Source: Bidens hawaiensis (Eukaryota > Streptophyta > Magnoliopsida > Asterales > Asteraceae). Taken from it: a stretch of 64,000 nt of DNA. A program made the position numbers and the translations under genes. This document shows, piece after piece, positions 31,805 to 43,362 of the stretch. The notes beneath the pieces are model-generated. The model did no database searches and had not been told where the DNA came from. It saw only the letters and a program-made list of their open reading frames with translations. The stretch is taken from NCBI GenBank assembly GCA_021521415.1, contig JAIQDT010001093.1, forward strand, positions 372,001 to 436,000. Reading direction: 5' to 3'. Each line of letters opens with the position of its first letter. Position 1 is the stretch's first letter.

Positions 31805-33599
31805 CTTTTGTTTAGCTTATGCACTCTTTTTGGATACAACGGATCCTCAAAACCTGGAGGTTGAGCTACATACACTTCCTCGTCAATCTTTTCATTTAGG
31901 AATGCAGACTTAACATCAAGCTGGAACACCTTAATGTTCTTTGAGGCAGCATATGCAAGAAAGATCCTGATAGCTTCAAGTCTTGCAACATGTGCAAAGA
32001 CTTCCTTAAAGTCTATTCCTTTTTCTTGAAGGCATCCCAGTGCTACAAGCCTAGCTTTATTCTTAATCACCAAACCCCTCTCATCCCTTTTGTTTCTAAA
32101 AACCCATTTGGTTCCTATTGCATATCTGTCAAATGGCTTATCAACAAGATCCCACACATGTAGATCTCCGAACTAAGCCAGTTCTTCCTGCATTGCTTCT
32201 ACCCAACTGTTGTCTTTCAGTGCTTGAGCAATATTCTTAGGCTCTATTTGGGATAGAAAACATGAGTAAAGACAGATGTTTGCAATTTCTGAGTGACTTC
32301 TTGTGACTCTTTCATGCAAATCTCCAATGATGTTTTCAGAAGGATGATTCTTTTCCACATAAGGAGTTTGAACAATCATATCTGTAGACACAGTTGTGTC
32401 AAGATTTGACTCATTGAGTTTTGGTTCTTCAATGATCAAATCAGTCTCTGCATCATGAAATTCTGGTGCTTCATCATTATTTTGTCTTGAAGTAGATGCA
32501 CCATTGTTTTCTAAGTTCAATCTTTGAAACAGATCTTGAAATCTTGCAGTAGATGCAGCTTCTTCTTCACTTGCTTGGTTGCTTGAGTCTCCCTCATTCT
32601 GAACTTGATCATTCTGTTCATCTTGATTAACTTGATTTATCTCAGTATGATCATGTTCAGGACTGTGATTGTTTTCTTGATTATCTTCTTGAACTTGTTC
32701 AACAATATCACTTGAGGAATTCTTCACAAAAGTATATTCCTTTTCTTTTCTAGCAACCTTTTTCCACAATTCTTCCAAGTCCAGTGGTTTCTTCTTTTTC
32801 TCTTCAATTTCACTGGTCTTGTAGAATGAGTCATCAAAGTCTTCAGGATAAATCTTGAAAGACCTTATTAACTTTTCATGATCAAACAGCCATGCTGCAC
32901 CATCAACTGTATTGAATTGATTCTCATTAAAGATGATGTCAGATGATTCTATAACACTCAGATGGTCTTTCACATATACTATGTATGCTTTTGAGTGTGT
33001 AGAATATCCAACAAAGAAACAATCTAGAGATTTTGTTTGAAACTTGTTCAAATAGTCCCTAGTGTTCAAAAGAAAACATTTGCATCCAAAGGGCTTGAAA
33101 AACTTGATATAAGGCTTTCTGTTGTGGAATATTTCATATGGAGTCTTGTTATGCCTTTTGTTTACAAGCACCCTGTTCTGAACATAGCAAACAGTGTTTA
33201 TGGCTTCAGCCCAAAAAGTAACAGGCAAGTTAGCATCTGCTAACATGGTTCTTGTAGCTTCAATTAAAGTTCTATTTCTTCTTTCTGCAACACCATTTTG
33301 TTCAGGAGTTCTAGGAGCTGAGAATTGTTGAAGTATTACTTTTTCTGCACAAAATTCTTGCATAACTCCATTTTTGAACTCAGTACCATTGTCACTTCTC
33401 ATCATTTTAACCTTCTTATTCAACTTGTTCTTAATCATTGTTACACAACCCTTAATCAACTCTGCAGTCTCATCTTTGGTACTTAGGAAATAAACCCAAG
33501 TATATCTTGAATAGTCATCAATGATCACAAGACAATATCTTTTCTTTCCTATACTTGGCACACTCACAGGACCAAAGAGATCCATGTGAAGTAATTCAA
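31805..33599 (-). pseudogene. pol: E1 pol: integrase and N-terminal half of RT
   Basis: Starting near [10 protein letters not shown] (33599) the integrase core shows MDLFGP, MMRSDNGTEF and EQNGVAERRNRT (catalytic D, D, E), then WAEAINTVCYV and FKPFGCKCF. A long acidic, Gln/Asn-rich linker (about 32830-32400) precedes RT, which begins [13 protein letters not shown] at 32173-32175 replaces a Gln. RT then continues as FVFRNKRDERG-like and [11 protein letters not shown] up to HKLNK, where E3 interrupts it; an extra A near the insertion also shifts the frame. Confidence 0.9.
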
Positions 33600-34311
33600 G
33601 TATTTAATCAATTTAGTTGATAAGCTTAGGCTTATGAGTAGATTTGTGTTGTTTTCCCTTTTGGCATGAATTACAATGATCTTCCAATTTGAACTCTCTT
33701 GTAGGTAAGCCTATGACATGCTCACCTTTGACAAGTCTATTCATGTTCTATAAGTTCACATGACATAGTTTCCTATGCCACAATTTGGATTCATTTTCAG
33801 TGGCTTTGGAAATAAAACATGCACCTTCTCTTGAAATAGCTTCTTTCATATTCAATTCATACAAGTTGCCATTTCTTGGTGCCATCATCATAATCATTTC
33901 AGGTGGAATTACAAACTCAGGTTTTAAGATGAAGCAGTGGAAATCATCAAAACTGACTTTGTATCCATTATCACACATTTGTGATATACTCAGTAGATTA
34001 AACTGAAGACCTTCAACATGAAACAAATTATCAAACGAAACCTTTCCATTTGTTAAGATTCCTTTCCCCATAATCTTTCCACTATTTTCATCACTCCCAA
34101 AGGCTACAGGACCTTCATACGTTTCTTCATAATTGACAAGTGATCTTTTGTCACAAGTCATGTGCCTAGAACAACCACTATCCATATACCATATGTCATT
34201 CAGAGGAGTGGACTGTTCCTGAGATGATGATCCTTTTTCTTTCTCAATTATGGCCATGAATGCCACATTTGCTTTATTGATATCATCTGCAATGTCCTCT
34301 TCATGATTGCT
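33600..34311 (-). pseudogene. pol: E1 protease and GAG-pre-integrase segment
   Basis: WYMDSGCSRHMTCD (about 34190-34150) is the copia protease active site (DSG). LLSISQMCDNGYKV and ELWHR-type ESKLWHRKLCHVNL follow. TAG at 33748-33750 and degenerate sequence up to 33600 break the link to the integrase, although the CxxC part of the zinc finger (HCNSCQKGKQ) is recognisable in between. TGA near 34314 separates this part from gag. Confidence 0.85.
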
Positions 34312-35844
34312 TCAATCAAAATTTCCTTCATGTTGTGTAGTCACTACCACATTTCCTTGATTTCTGATTTGATTTTGGTTTGCTGGAACAGTGTTGTTTG
34401 GAACATTTTGAGTTGCTTGAAGGTTTTGATTGTTGTTCATTTGAAAACCTTGAGTCTGTTGCATACTTTGTTGTTGATTGTTCATTTGAGGCTGAAAGTT
34501 GTTGAAGTTGGGGTTGTACTTGTTGTTGGAATTGAAGTTGTTGTTATTGTTGAATCTTGGCTGATTTTGTTGGTATTGCTGCTGACCTCTTGGTTGTTGA
34601 TTCTGGAATTGATTCATCTGAAAGTTTCTTGGTTGATTGCACTATCTTGCAAAATGACTAGGTTGCTGACAATTGTAGCAAATTGCTTTAGACTTGTCAA
34701 ATCCAATCCTGTCATTTGGACCAGAAACCAGAGACCTACCAGTTCTGTTATACAGCCTTTTACTTCTTAAAGCCAACATGGCAACTTGCCATTTCAAATC
34801 CATGTCTTCCAAATCATCTGCATCAATTTGCTCTAAGTCATCTTGTACCACACTTGTGTGAATCAAGTTCTTTGCAACAAAGGCATTATATGACTCAGTG
34901 AACATAGAAAGTAAGGTCTGTGTTTCATTGCCTTGTCCATTTCCACCACTAGAATGAGGTAAATTCCCACTTGCCATAGAGGCAGAATCAATGTCATCAA
35001 TCAGTTGCACATTGAACCTCTGATGATTTCCTTGATTACTTGTGCTACCTCCAATGAAAGATTTTGGAGTATCAGCATTATGCTCAACTGGTTCTTCAAT
35101 GATGGGAATTTGCTGTTGATTCTTGGTAGTCAAGTTACCCATTGGTGCAATCAATGCATTTGAAACATTGAAGCAGGGTCTTTCTTCCTTAATCATTTCA
35201 TTCTCTATCATTTCAAGCTCTGTAGCCTGAAGAAAGCATATTACATCATCCAATTTCAATTCATTGAAATTATGCTTCAGAAGGATGAACTTGCAAGCAG
35301 TATACCATTCCTTTGGCATTGAATTGAGTAACTTTGTATTTAAATCAAAGTCAGTCATTACATAATTAGTTGTCCTCAATTCATTCACAATAGCTAGAAA
35401 ACGTTCTAGAATTGATTTTAACCTTTCTCCTTCCTTATACTTGAACCTTTCCAACTGTTGCTTCAATCTTTGTTTCTTTATATTCTTTAGCTCAGTATTC
35501 CCTTCATACATCTCAAGTATGGCATCATACATTTCTTTGGCAGTTGTATGATGTGCCACCTTGGTTAAAATCTCCCAAGACAGTCCTAGCTTAATCATAG
35601 CTAAGGCCCTGTCATCCACCTTTCTCATTCTTTCTCTTATAGCAGCAGTTCCAGCTGTGTTTGCACCTTTCTCAACTGCAGCTTGTGGACCATTCTTGAT
35701 GGAGTTCCACATATCAACATCATTGTAGCATACGGCTGCTTCAAAAAGCACTTTCCACTTGGTAAAGTTTTCCTGTCCATACAATCTTGGTATCTTGTTA
35801 GTAGACACCTCTTGTTCCTCATATCCAGACATTTTCAAAGACAT
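34312..35844 (-). pseudogene. gag: E1 gag
   Basis: The ATG at 35844 (MSLKMSGYEEQEV) or the next one at 35832 is the likely start; the upstream open frame is leader. The copia gag domain spans about residues 25-240 (FTKWKVLFEAAV, MYDAILEMYEGN, LKSILERFLAIVNEL). A zinc knuckle CYNCQQPSHFAR-x-C at about 34690-34640 contains a TAG (34642-34644) within its last spacer, probably from a Glu codon. Beyond it a Gln/Asn-rich stretch (34617-34312, QQPRGQQQYQQNQPRF) leads towards the protease. Unlike E2, there is no coiled coil or second knuckle, so gag and pol probably formed one frame here. Confidence 0.88.
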
Positions 35845-36138
35845 AAAATAAGAGTCTTTAAAAAAAAAAGTTTTAAAATAATCAGATCTGAAACCAGGTT
35901 GTTCAGATCTGATGTGTCTGATATGATTAGAGCAAGATTTAGATATAAAGATTAAAGATTTAATTGAAATAAGGAAGAGAAAACACCGGTAAATTGTAGA
36001 TCTGGAAGAAAAATGAAGAACAGAGCTGCTGACGTCACAAATCAATGGAACAGTGGTCTGCTTACGTCATCTTTCTTCAAATCTTCAATCAACAACAAGA
36101 ATCTTTCCAAAATAGCAACAACAGGCTTTGATACCACT
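35845..36138 (-). other. E1 leader and primer-binding site
   Basis: On the minus strand TGGTATCAAAGC (36136-36125) lies two bases inside the 5' LTR and matches the tRNA-iMet primer site with one change (A for G). The remaining leader shows no conserved protein and contains a T-run near 35862. Confidence 0.85.
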
Positions 36139-37354
36139 TGTCAAGTCCCGAATTTCAGCTGGATCTTACTCAAATCATGTCGTAACTCACACAAATAAAT
36201 GTGTCGACAAGGGAGTTAATGACGGGTTGCTATATTTAGAAAGATTACTGTTTGTTAAAGGCGGAATCAATAACAAACTTGGTAGTTGCAATTAATAATC
36301 AGAGTTAGAAAACACAAACAAGATTCACTCAAAAGATTTCCATTTATATAATATTCATCATACAAAGTGGATAATCGATTTAGGGTTTCTTTTTGGAAAA
36401 AAAAAGGGCAGTAGCTCAATAAAGATTATCGTATTCAGCCGCATATTTTTCCGTGTTGTGTCTCTCTCCTCAAGTGTGCCCTAATTATTCCTTTTATAGG
36501 CCTGACACCCTTGGACAGCTGTCATTCCTTCTAGAAACCCTAAATACAATCGTACATATTCAAATTACATATTCAAAATAATCTAAGTGTAAAACAAGTC
36601 TTCCGGGTAGGCTTTGCATCACTTTTGTCTTTCCGAGTATGCTCTGCCATCCTTCAGGACTTGGTAACATAGAAGTGTGCTCGGGATCAGTTTTCGGGTA
36701 AACTTTACTTGAAGAGTATTTTACCAAGTAAAATACTCACCGGGTAGACTTCAATCTTCTTGACTTTGTCAGACTTTGCCCGACAAATCCTTACGAGCAA
36801 CCTTGTTCTTCAATGGTCTCTTCAACCCTTTGCTAGAGAAAAACTTATTAGCAAAGTGTGCTCGGTAGCACTGTTCCTTGCTTAAGTTGAACCTTGCCCG
36901 ATGATACTTGAGATATATCATTAAATCATCAAGCTTACTTGGACCAAACTTATTAATGAATACCTTGCCCGGTCTTCCAATTACTTGTCTTCATGAGCTT
37001 GGTTAGCCTAAAGCTTACTCGGAAGTGAACTTTACTTAGCTATGAAGAACAAACCTGCTTGATAAAGTGAACCTTGCTCGGATTTGCATAAACTAGTGAA
37101 CCTTGCCCGGTAATACACAAGTTTGCAAACCTTGCTCGGATATTCACTTAAGAAGACTTCCAGAAGATAACCTTGCCCGATGGACAAAATATCGTGCCCG
37201 GCTAAGTAAAAGCTTGCTCGGAGGTCTAAGGTGTGCCCGGATCCATACTTAGCGAATTATGAGGAGGTTGAGAAGATTCCAATCTTTCATATGTTCCATA
37301 GAACAAGTCTTTGACTTAACAATCTCCCCCTTAGGTCAATTTCTTGACCCAACA
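36139..37354 (-). repeat. E1 5' LTR
   Basis: It is 1216 bp with TG...CA ends. In transcription direction U3 carries the CCGGGCA/CCGAGCA motif array (37240-36600) and then CTATAAAAGG (TATA core 36498-36491), about 100 bases beyond the array. The target duplication TACAT follows at 37355-37359. Confidence 0.95.
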
Positions 37355-37359
37355 TACAT

Positions 37360-39664
37360 TCAATGACAGGTGAATCAATGAAGCATGCAGTCCTGTCCTG
37401 GATCACCCCTGTAGCTTCAATCTAAACAACAACTGCAAATCGACATCCCAGGCACAAATCATTGAATCAAACACCTAAAAATAATGCACAAATAGCATAC
37501 TAACACATGTATTCTCATAACAGGAAGCACCACAGCTAAACATGGTCGCCCTTATCTTAAACGATGCAAATGAAAATCTTTTGGTCTCAAATGGACAAGG
37601 TACAACAGCTCCAAGAATTAAAACCTTCTGGGTGGCAAATGCTTAGTAGGAAAGGTAAAGGAAATTTTTTATCCCGAAGAAGGATTCATATAAGATATAA
37701 CCTGCACCTATAATCCTAATCATATGCAATAAGCTTTTGGTATGTGAGAATTAGTGCATTTATAAAAAACCTACATCATGTACATATTTGTAGTAATGGT
37801 GTCTATGTAACTTTGTGCTGCCAATATCAGTTGATGCTAGAACCTTGATTTGTTTATATTACCTTAATAGATATAACACTTCACCATGTACTAAGGTTAC
37901 GATGTGTTATATCAACTAACACCAAAGAAGCCTCCCTCAGCTCACTCGTCTCCCTCGCCCAGTGTCGCTCTTCGCCAACCCCTTCCCCGTGAAACGCGGG
38001 TTCTGACGGAAACTTGGGTCGCCTAACTACTTACGTTAATTGTCATTTAAACACCACCTCATCGCGGCGAGTCTACCCACTAGTTTTAAATAAAATTGTG
38101 TAGAAAGTACATCTATACAAGTTACGCTTAAATATGATTTTTGAATAAAACTATAAGTTTTATGCTTTAAAACGACAAATAATAAATACTATTTGTAATA
38201 ACGACACTTTGTGTCAAAACGAGTATTGTTACCTAAATATATACTTTGAAAAAATACGTATACATTTGACGTAAAAATAATAATATTTATGAGCTAAGCG
38301 GCCAAAATTGTATATAAAGTCGGTTTGAATATTTCCGAACGGAAATATAAGCATATTACATATCAAAATTTAGACATATTATCTAGCAATAGAAATATAA
38401 TTTCAATTATATAATTATAACTCGACCAAATGAGTCGGTGGTATTTAAATGATTTATATAAGTATTTAAAGATTTATTTTCACACGGAATATAGAAAATT
38501 ATCATTAACAAAACGTCCGAAAACTATCATATGAAAAGTTACTTATGAGACAAACGAAATGCTCGGTTGGTGAAAGCAACTTACACAAACAAAAGAAAAG
38601 TTGCATTGGTGAAAGCAACCGACACAAACAAATGAAACGTTCGGTTGGAGAAAGCAACCGTCACAAACAAACGAAATGTTTGGTTGGTGAAAGCAACCAA
38701 CACAAACAAACGAAACGTTCAGTTGGTAAAAGCAACCGACATAAATGAATTAACAAAACGACTAGTTGGGTGAAAGTAACTAGCATAAACAGACTTTTTA
38801 GTCGATAACTAAAACTATCTGACCTTTCGTATTTAGGAAACTAGAAGGTCACGAGAACTGGACTTAATCAAATCACCAGTATGTACAAAACTAAACTCAG
38901 CAGGTGAGTTTCACTACCCCTTTTTACTGTTTTACTGTTTTATTAATCCCGGGGGGGGGGGGGCATACACAACTACTTTTATTTACGATAGTTAGAAACA
39001 AAACACACAATCCTTAAGTGAACATGAGTTGAACTATGTAGTGCTATAAGCCCCTTGCTTTCATATACTATGACCATTAGGTAAAGGAGTTAGCCACAGG
39101 AATATACAAATGGTACTATTGACGTTGACATTTTCCCCTACCGCTAGGTTAGTCGCGCTAACCTCCGATATTGCATCGAAACAGGGTGCGTATATTTCAT
39201 CTGTGAGATTTGAACAGGGCAAAAAGGATATAAGTCGTGGTTTGGTTATAGGCTCAGGGTTCGTCATATTAATTGGTAGATTTAGCTAGTCTACGGAGGG
39301 TCATCGTATTTGTTTCAGCAAATTATTGTATTCTTATTTGTGAACTGATTCAACAATTTTCGAAAATGTTATTTCATACAAAGTCTCAAAACCTGTGAAC
39401 TCACCAACCATTGTGTTGACTTTTTAAAACGTATGTTTTTCAGGGAATTAACAACTGCGCAAGGAATCATGTATACGGGACCTTAATGCATAGTTAGGAT
39501 ACCTTTATGGAGGGATTTCACTTGTATAACCCTATGGATGTTGAGGGTCACATACGAGAAATCTCCTTTTTGTCTTCAACTAATTTTTTTTGAAAACAAG
39601 TTATCTTGTAAACGCTTTTTAAAACTATTGGTATCCTAATACATGTATGTTGGCGATTATCATA
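37360..39664. other. Host-like or LTR-like DNA between E1 and E4
   Basis: No gene is established. A minus-strand stretch at about 37515-37635 is open for some 40 codons (includes VLILGAVVPCPFETKRF) and may be an exon remnant, but is not recognised. The part around 39370-39450 resembles the end of plant gypsy LTRs (short exon-like text before TTTTTCAGG). A G homopolymer lies at 38949-38963. The minus-strand open frame at 39061-39267 has no support. Confidence 0.35.
38548..38790 (+). repeat. 39-bp tandem repeat, about six copies
   Basis: The unit is GGTTGGTGAAAGCAACCGAC plus ACAAACAAACGAAACGTTC, with point differences. Because 39 is a multiple of three the plus strand stays open and would encode a 13-residue repeat (VGESNRHKQTKRS). 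The unit contains the inverted pair GGTTG / CAACC. There is no start context or flanking coding sequence. Confidence 0.8.
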
Positions 39665-40733
39665 TGTCACACCCCAAACTACGGCCTAGGCGTGTGACTC
39701 ATATGTTGGTACCACATTTGTAATTAAATCAGAGTTACATTTGAAAGAGGAAGTCTTTATAAACATGTGGATTTATAATATAATATTTACATACAAAAGA
39801 CGGGATTTAAAAGTTTCCCGTTTAATGTTAAAAGATTACTTGTTTTATGTTTACAAAACCACCATGCATTTTATAAAAAGTTAAAAAAAAAGATCCGAGC
39901 CATCGGATAATTTGAGCACTTCGCTACTCCAAGCCCTAGCCTTGTTCACCTGCAAAATGTTAAGAAAATACGTCAGCAACGAATGCTAGTGAATATGTTG
40001 ACGCTAAAAGTATTTTCTTTACTTAATCACCCCTGGAGACTACGTAGGTCTCGGCCCATCGTGACTTAGGAATAACCAAGTTAAAACAACACAATTCATA
40101 AACTCAAGTCTCTACACTCGGATCCCCCAGCAAACACCGCAGTGTTCAACTAGTTGAGTGCCTATACGTATACACAAGGTCATACTCCCAGCAGGAGAGC
40201 GTAATTGTGACCAGGTGTGATGTGCCCATCACATATGTAAGGATCCAGACAAACGTACACGATAGCCTGAGGCCAGTGTTTATATCCTTGTTTATAAATA
40301 TTTTAGAGACACTTAGTCTCATGTAAAGTTTTTCATATAACATGTTTGACTCGTTTGAAAACAAGTTTGTAAAGTTGGGGCGTATTCACCTTTTTCAATT
40401 TGGATCGGCTTCAAACACCGTCCGAGGGTCTTTCCCGTTTCTATCTCGCACCTATAGTACGAGTTAGCCATTTGTTAGTCGGATATACAATCCGGCTTAA
40501 AACCTTTAGTCTTATATTATAACCTTTACCTCGATGAACCTTTAGTTCAAAATCTCTTTTACTTTAAAACCTTTAGTTAAAAAGTAATGTTATAAACCTT
40601 TAGTTTATTTATAAAACCCTACGTTTCTTTTTCTCTAAGAAACATATTCTTTTCTTTTCTTTATAATTTAAGAATAGTTATTATTACTTAAATAATATTT
40701 TCATAACAAAGAATTTCATATAATATAATCACA

Positions 40734-40788
<55 letters not shown>

Positions 40789-41738
40789 TTTTATCTTTTT
40801 CTTTTCTTTGTTATGTTTTCTTTTTATTTTATCGAGGTATCAAGTATAACCTCGACTTAAGGTTTAAGCCTTTTATAATATTTTATTATTATTTTATTCG
40901 GGCATTATGCCTACCTTTGCTCGGCTTATAAACCCTAAATACTCGAGCAGCACCTCGACATCGTTTCACCTTCTTTATCTTCTTGCTCAACTTCTCTTCT
41001 CGTCACTTTTCTTTGGCACGCAAATCTATGAACACCAATACTTCACCACTTGTCGGCACGCTCAATCATCATGATGTCGGGGATGGCAAACTCCTTCTTG
41101 CTTGATACGTAGGTGGAAAGTGGTACGAACAATCAAGGGAATGGGCACGGAAATCGAGGAATCGGGGCACGGATTTTGAGGTGGATTGATGTTATGAAAT
41201 TAGGGACTTAGGGAGATGTTATAGGGAGTGGAAAGCTGATTTGTGGTGTGATGGATGAAGAACCCGGACTTGCTATTTATAGGCAAAATCTGGCAAGGCA
41301 TCGCGATACGCGATGGCCTTAAGCAAGCCCGTCGCGTGTCGCGACGTAGCTTTGCGCAGTCACCAAATAGGTCTGCCACGTGGCAGAAATTATGCTACGT
41401 GTTGACACGTGGCGGACGACGTGCCACGTGTGGCCACGTGTCCTGTGCCACGTGTGGACACGTGGCAGATCTTGTGCCAGAGTTGTCAGACCACGTCATC
41501 CCGATACACGATGATATAAGCTCCACGACGATCACGTATCGCTGTTGACCGTCATCTAGATGGTTTGACCAAACCCTTCGCGATACGCGATGGGCTTGTC
41601 CATTGTCCCGTCGCGTATCGCTATAGGACGGAGAACAAAATTTTCTTTTTTTTAACCTTATGGTTTGGAATTTGATAGTTTTGGTCCCTTAACTTAGGAA
41701 ACTTGATATTTTGAATCCGAAACTTTCACGATGTTACA
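39665..41738 (-). repeat. E4 3' LTR
   Basis: It runs from TGTCACACC to GATGTTACA, 2074 bp. It holds a (TA)n microsatellite at 40740-40782, a palindromic CGATACGCGATGG-type motif repeated at about 41298-41350, 41510 and 41578-41625, and the core promoter described separately. The short plus-strand frame at 41255-41548 is a translation of this non-coding promoter DNA. Confidence 0.93.
41274..41464 (-). promoter_or_regulatory. E4 LTR promoter: TATA box with six G-boxes
   Basis: On the minus strand TATAAATA (41281-41274) is preceded, 96-190 bases upstream, by six CACGTG hexamers (41377, 41406, 41425, 41435, 41449, 41459). CACGTG/ACGTGT is the G-box/ABRE core bound by plant bZIP and bHLH factors, so abscisic-acid or light-linked control is a reasonable inference. 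Confidence 0.7.
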
Positions 41739-41807
41739 TCCTCCCCACCTTGAAATAAATCTCGTCCTCGAGATTGCTTATTTAGAATATATGGGGGTAT
41801 TTCTTTC

Positions 41808-43262
41808 TCATTTCAATTCAAGTTCCCATGTATACTCGAGTCCTCTTCGTGAGTCCCATTTGACCTTTACGATTTTCAACGTTCGTCTTTTTAATTTCTT
41901 TTCTTTCGAATCTTCTATTTGAATTGGTTTTTTAATAAATTTTAAGTTCTCGTTTATTTCAACATCTTTTAATGGCATAGATAGAGATTCGTCGGCTAAG
42001 CATTTACGCATATTCGAAACATGGAACACATCGTGTATCCCTTGCATTTCTTCGGGTAGTCGCAAACGGTATGCGACGGTACCAATTCTTTCAAGTACCT
42101 CGAAGGGTCCAACGAATCGAGGGCTTAACTTTCCTTTCTTTTCGAAGTGAACGACGCCTTTCCATGGTGAGACTTTCAAAAGAACTTTGTCTCCAACATT
42201 AAATTCTAACGGCTTACGACGGACATCGGCGTAACTCTTTTGGCGTTCACATGCTGTCTTAAGTCGTTCTCGGATTTGGAGAATCTTTTCGGAGGTTTCT
42301 TGGACTATCTCGGGTCCAGATAATTGATTGTCTTCGGTTTCAGACCAGCACACACACGTTCTACATTTACGACCATATAACGCTTCGAATGGTGCGTCTT
42401 GAATACATGTGTGACAGCTGTTGTTATACGAAAATTCCATTAGGGGTAGATGGTCATCCCAACTTCCACCTAAGTCAATCACACAAGCACGGAGCATTTC
42501 TTCCAATGTTTGAATTGTCCTCTCGCTTTGCCCATCAGTTTGTGGATGATAGGCGGTGCTAAGGTTTAGCTTGGTGCCCAAGGCTTGTTGGAAGCTTTTC
42601 CAGAAGAGTGACGTGAAACGATTGTCTCGATCATAAATTATAGACAGTGGTACTCCATGTAAAGAAACGATATTGTTCACATAGATACACACTAATCTCT
42701 CCATTGAGTATGATTCATTGATGGGTATGAAGTGCGTCGATTTTGTTAATCGATCCACAATAACCCAGATAGCATTATGTTGTCGAGTCGTTTTCGGGAG
42801 TTTAGTAATAAAATCCATGGTAATTAACTCCCACTTCCATACCGGAAATTCGGGTTGCTGAAGCAATCCCGAAGGCTTTTGGTGTTCAGCCTTGACCTTC
42901 AAACAAGTTAGACATTTCGCTACATGCGAAGCGATGTCCTTTTTCATCCCATTCCACCAGTAGTTAGGTTTGACATTTTGATACATTTTGTCACTACTGG
43001 GGTGCATCATGTACTTGGACTTATGAGCTTTATTCAAAATTTTCTCACGCAAGTCCCCAACAATTGGTACCCAAATCCGATTACCGAGTCTAATGATACC
43101 ATCGTCACCCTTGACTAATGAGTCAATGGTGCCGTTTCGTTTTTCATCGGAGATTTGCTTTTCATGAATCGCTTGAGCTTGGGCAGATTTGATTTGTTCA
43201 AAAAGATCAATTTGAAGTACTAGCCTTAACACTCGAACTCTTTTTGGTTTTTCATGTTATTT
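41808..43262 (-). pseudogene. pol: E4 integrase with chromodomain
   Basis: The frame is open from about 43232 to 41808. HHCC finger: H-x-x-K..HPSSDKMY to [11 protein letters not shown]. Catalytic residues: [19 protein letters not shown] and the Glu in [15 protein letters not shown]-terminal module [14 protein letters not shown] and [16 protein letters not shown] lead into a chromodomain-like [16 protein letters not shown]. Order and wording fit the Tekay lineage, whose chromodomain is thought to guide insertion into heterochromatin. The central catalytic motif reads DRDNRFTS, close to the usual form. The domain itself looks intact; it is called a pseudogene because the upstream polyprotein frame is broken. 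Confidence 0.88.
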
Positions 43263-43362
43263 ACGACTTAAATCATCAACCACAACGTTGCCCTTGCCTT
43301 CGTGATAGACGATCTCACAATCATAATCATTTAAAGTTTCCATCCATCGTCGTTGACGCATG

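Larger units (their letters stand above)
9207..37354 (-). mobile_element. E1: large Ty1/copia retrotransposon with ORF3, carrying nested E2 and E3
   Basis: Two LTRs of about 1.2 kb (9207-10420 and 36139-37354) in the same orientation bound the element, and the 5-bp direct repeat TACAT lies just outside (9202-9206 and 37355-37359). Transcription runs right to left: 5' LTR, primer site, gag, protease, integrase, RT, RNase H, a 3.5-kb non-coding spacer, ORF3, 3' LTR. Removing E2 and E3 with one target-duplication copy each leaves about 16.3 kb, large for a copia element. By eye the LTRs differ at about 24 positions in 1214, roughly 2%. The RNase H tail ([11 protein letters not shown]) and a third ORF suggest the SIRE/Maximus side of copia, but the lineage was not tested. 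All coding regions are broken. Confidence 0.95.

Noticed and set aside
38545..38748. Repeat protein with a 13-residue unit
   Set aside because: A 39-bp tandem repeat stays open by arithmetic; there is no start context, flanking exon or family.
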